A stretch of DNA of 38,220 bases from Leptofilum sp050292445 (GTDB lineage Bacteria; Chloroflexota; Anaerolineae; Promineifilales; Promineifilaceae). Within the stretch, counting starts at the first letter, position 1, and every line of letters starts with the position of its first letter. Below the pieces are notes generated by a model. That model saw only the letters and a list, made by a program, of their open reading frames with translations, was not told where the DNA came from and ran no database searches. Shown here piece after piece: positions 36,695-38,220 of the stretch. The stretch lies in assembly GCA_050292445.1 (NCBI GenBank), contig JBNKLQ010000018.1:1-38220 (forward strand), given 5' to 3'. The position numbers and the translations under genes were made by a program.

Positions 36695-38220
36695 GTCGAA
36701 AGTTATCACAGTAATGGGGTTGCTGCTGGCCTGGTTCCCCGCCCGATCTCGCCCCACGACTATAAATTGGTAACGATGGCCCGCCTCAGATGGGTAACTG
36801 GCAGAAACGGCCGTTTCCCCCACCAACCATTCCGCAAAGGCACCCTCATCCACCGAGACCAGCACATCATAATTTGCCATACCGCTGCCATCGTCGCTGC
36901 CACCCCAACTCAGGTTGATTTGCGTTGTCGCCGTGACTGGCCCGCTCACAGAAACAGATGGCGGCAGCGTATCTTGCTCAATTAACATAGCCGGACGACC
37001 ACCAATAGGATAGAGCGATGGGTCCCAAATGGCATTTTGGTTTGTGGCACCTGGCAAGGTGACCGTAAATTTGCCATTTACGGCTGTAAGCGTTTGTGTC
37101 GTGCCATCAGGCCAGATTAGTTGGGCGGTACCGTTGGCGTTGGTGCTGGGGATGACGGCCGTTTGCCCACTACCAAAGCGTGCCCACAGCCCCAAAATGC
37201 GTGATTTTGTCTCCGGCTGGTAATAAGCAATCCACTCCTGCGGTCCATTGGCCGGATCGCTGCCCCCAGGGCGCAGCCACCACAGCGGCTCTACACCCGT
37301 AAAGTGTGTGGTCAGCAGCTGGAACGCCGTAAAACCAGGCCGAGGTGTACCGCCATTAGGATGCTCCCAGTAGCAACCAGAAACCGACGAATCACTCACA
37401 TTGCGAAACAGTCCAAATGCATCCCCGCCAGGATCGAGCAAGGGATCGCCGGTGCAGCTTGTTATTGGCGTAAAGTTTGTGCCGCCCGGCTGGTTGCCGC
37501 AGTCATCATACAGTTGGAAGAAAAAAATATTGTCGGCCCCGGCGTAGGTGGCATAAAACGCGCTTTGAATGATGAAGTCGGCCTGCTCATTCATCGAGGC
37601 GCGGAATGGGCTGGTGGGCTCACATACCGGGCCAGGGTAATCGTCCCACACCGGCACGCCAGACTCATTAAGCCAGATTGGCTTTTCCAGACCGCGCTCC
37701 GCCAGTGGAATGTTCGCTCGCCACACCTGATACCAGGAACGCCAGGCGTACAGGTAGTTATGTGTGGCCAAGATATCGTGATAATAAGCGTATGTTGGGG
37801 CGTTGGCGTCCGCATCGTAGATCGTCATCACATCGTTATAAAAGCTAGGATTGTTGCTGTTGTTGGCTAAACCACCAAACATCACTTTGGCATTGGGATC
37901 GGCCAGCTTGGCGGCCAGATAGCCTACTTTAAGCAAACGGGCGTAGTCAGCTATGCTGCTGTCCCAAAACGAGTTCAGGTCAGGCTCATTCCACATTTCC
38001 CAATGGGTGACGCCCACACCAGCAGGCCAGCTTTCTTGCTGGGCTATGACACCACCCGGTTTGTAACGATTAACGGCCGTTTCCACAAATCTGGCCCAAA
38101 CGTTGGCATTGTTGATGTTTTTGCCTGCACCGGGTACATCTGTGCCGTCGTTAAAAACCGGTTCGTATAAACCCTGGGGCACGCCGGTTTGCGGCTGGTC
38201 GATTGCTACTGGTGAGTGGG
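36656..38220 (-). CDS. Secreted glycoside hydrolase (GH39/clan GH-A-like), N-terminus outside window
   Basis: The frame is open to the window edge, so the start lies beyond 38220 and about 520 residues are visible. A TIM-barrel hydrolase core shows the acid/base Glu in HWEMWNEPDLNSFW and a likely nucleophile Glu in KPIWLNESGVP, the clan GH-A pattern. It resembles GH39-type or related families, but the exact family is not secure. After about residue 400 follow beta domains, including a fibronectin/Ig-like unit (INLSWGGSDDGSGMANYDVL). The C-terminus VYLPIITR resembles the short ending of many Chloroflexota secreted proteins. It probably acts on polysaccharide outside the cell. Three ACGGCCGT copies are read as T-A-V. 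Confidence 0.8.
   Translation of the reverse strand, partial: HSPVAIDQPQTGVPQGLYEPVFNDGTDVPGAGKNINNANVWARFVETAVNRYKPGGVIAQQESWPAGVGVTHWEMWNEPDLNSFWDSSIADYARLLKVGYLAAKLADPNAKVMFGGLANNSNNPSFYNDVMTIYDADANAPTYAYYHDILATHNYLYAWRSWYQVWRANIPLAERGLEKPIWLNESGVPVWDDYPGPVCEPTSPFRASMNEQADFIIQSAFYATYAGADNIFFFQLYDDCGNQPGGTNFTPITSCTGDPLLDPGGDAFGLFRNVSDSSVSGCYWEHPNGGTPRPGFTAFQLLTTHFTGVEPLWWLRPGGSDPANGPQEWIAYYQPETKSRILGLWARFGSGQTAVIPSTNANGTAQLIWPDGTTQTLTAVNGKFTVTLPGATNQNAIWDPSLYPIGGRPAMLIEQDTLPPSVSVSGPVTATTQINLSWGGSDDGSGMANYDVLVSVDEGAFAEWLVGETAVSASYPSEAGHRYQFIVVGRDRAGNQASSNPITVITFDLPEAVYLPIITR

Larger units (their letters stand above)
93..38080. repeat. Highly iterated palindrome ACGGCCGT, about 58 copies across the window
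   Basis: Hand-counted perfect copies begin at 93, 561, 607, 1249, 1385, 1560, 2358, 2598, 3099, 6205, 6792, 6851, 7173, 7581, 8238, 8375, 8399, 8495, 8711, 9985, 10777, 10945, 10971, 13351, 17059, 18065, 18267, 18498, 18936, 19021, 20016, 20232, 20371, 21500, 23221, 23481, 24426, 25056, 26676, 28246, 28475, 29169, 29393, 29409, 29953, 30244, 30624, 31322, 31512, 31592, 32009, 32405, 34233, 34455, 36539, 36807, 37155 and 38073. All but 6792, 13351 and 18065 lie in genes. Many extend to AAACGGCCGTTT. About a dozen one-base variants (ACGGCCGC/GCGGCCGT) also occur. Confidence 0.9.

Noticed and set aside
93..38080. ACGGCCGT as a transcription-factor operator
   Set aside because: Nearly all copies lie deep inside genes and on average every 660 bp, which does not fit a promoter operator.
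93..38080. ACGGCCGT as a by-product of codon bias
   Set aside because: The word is enriched in all three reading frames and in three intergenic sites. Neighbouring genes of similar composition lack it.

Overview
The window looks like a chromosomal segment of a Chloroflexota bacterium, probably Anaerolineae-like. This is inferred from style, not from a marker gene. Lipoproteins carry Thr/Pro-rich or Val/Glu-rich linkers behind the lipid-anchored cysteine, a secreted glycosidase ends in VYLPIITR, and both ABC import systems have unusually long permeases. Shine-Dalgarno use is mixed, with some clear GGAGG sites and some TTG and GTG starts. I see no rRNA, tRNA, CRISPR array, transposase or phage gene.

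Layout. 1-1475 (+): 3' part of a bifunctional homocysteine methyltransferase/methylenetetrahydrofolate reductase. 1538-4637 (-): a CAP-domain protein, a C39-like/SH3 protein and a HAD hydrolase, separated by hairpin repeats. 4836-7636 (-): class V aminotransferase, SerB-like phosphatase and an inositol-monophosphatase-family enzyme. 7747-13158 (-): a phosphonate/phosphate-type importer (phnD, phnC, two long phnE). 13381-17732 (-): a sugar-type ABC importer with two permeases upstream of its binding protein. 18153-21701 (+): a large lipoprotein nuclease. 21738-22748 (-): an SPFH-like membrane protein. 22948-26030 (+): a promoter with a triple operator, a small protein, an AHSA1-PDZ-DinB fusion, a membrane protein of unknown function, a 29-codon ORF and a metallo-beta-lactamase-fold hydrolase. 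26031-26615: nested repeats around a GxxExxY nuclease-fold gene. 26605-34333 (-): hisS, a Cas4-like membrane nuclease split by an in-frame TAG, a zinc dehydrogenase, a lipoprotein, secF, secD and a GNAT acetyltransferase. 34416-36224 (+): an orphan histidine kinase. 36274-38220 (-): a SUI1/YciH factor and the 3' part of a glycoside hydrolase.

How the genes work together. The phn set and the sugar set are each self-contained importers with their own promoter, and the sugar set ends in a clear terminator. SerB and the aminotransferase overlap and probably supply the last steps of serine synthesis. secD and secF form the protein-export accessory pair. The 23-25 kb block looks like a regulated accessory operon.

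The strongest unexplained signal is genome-scale. The 8-bp palindrome ACGGCCGT occurs about 58 times in 38 kb, against fewer than one expected from base composition. It lies almost entirely inside genes, where it writes T-A-V, (N/D)-G-R or R-P into proteins. It behaves like the cyanobacterial HIP1 palindrome but has a different sequence.
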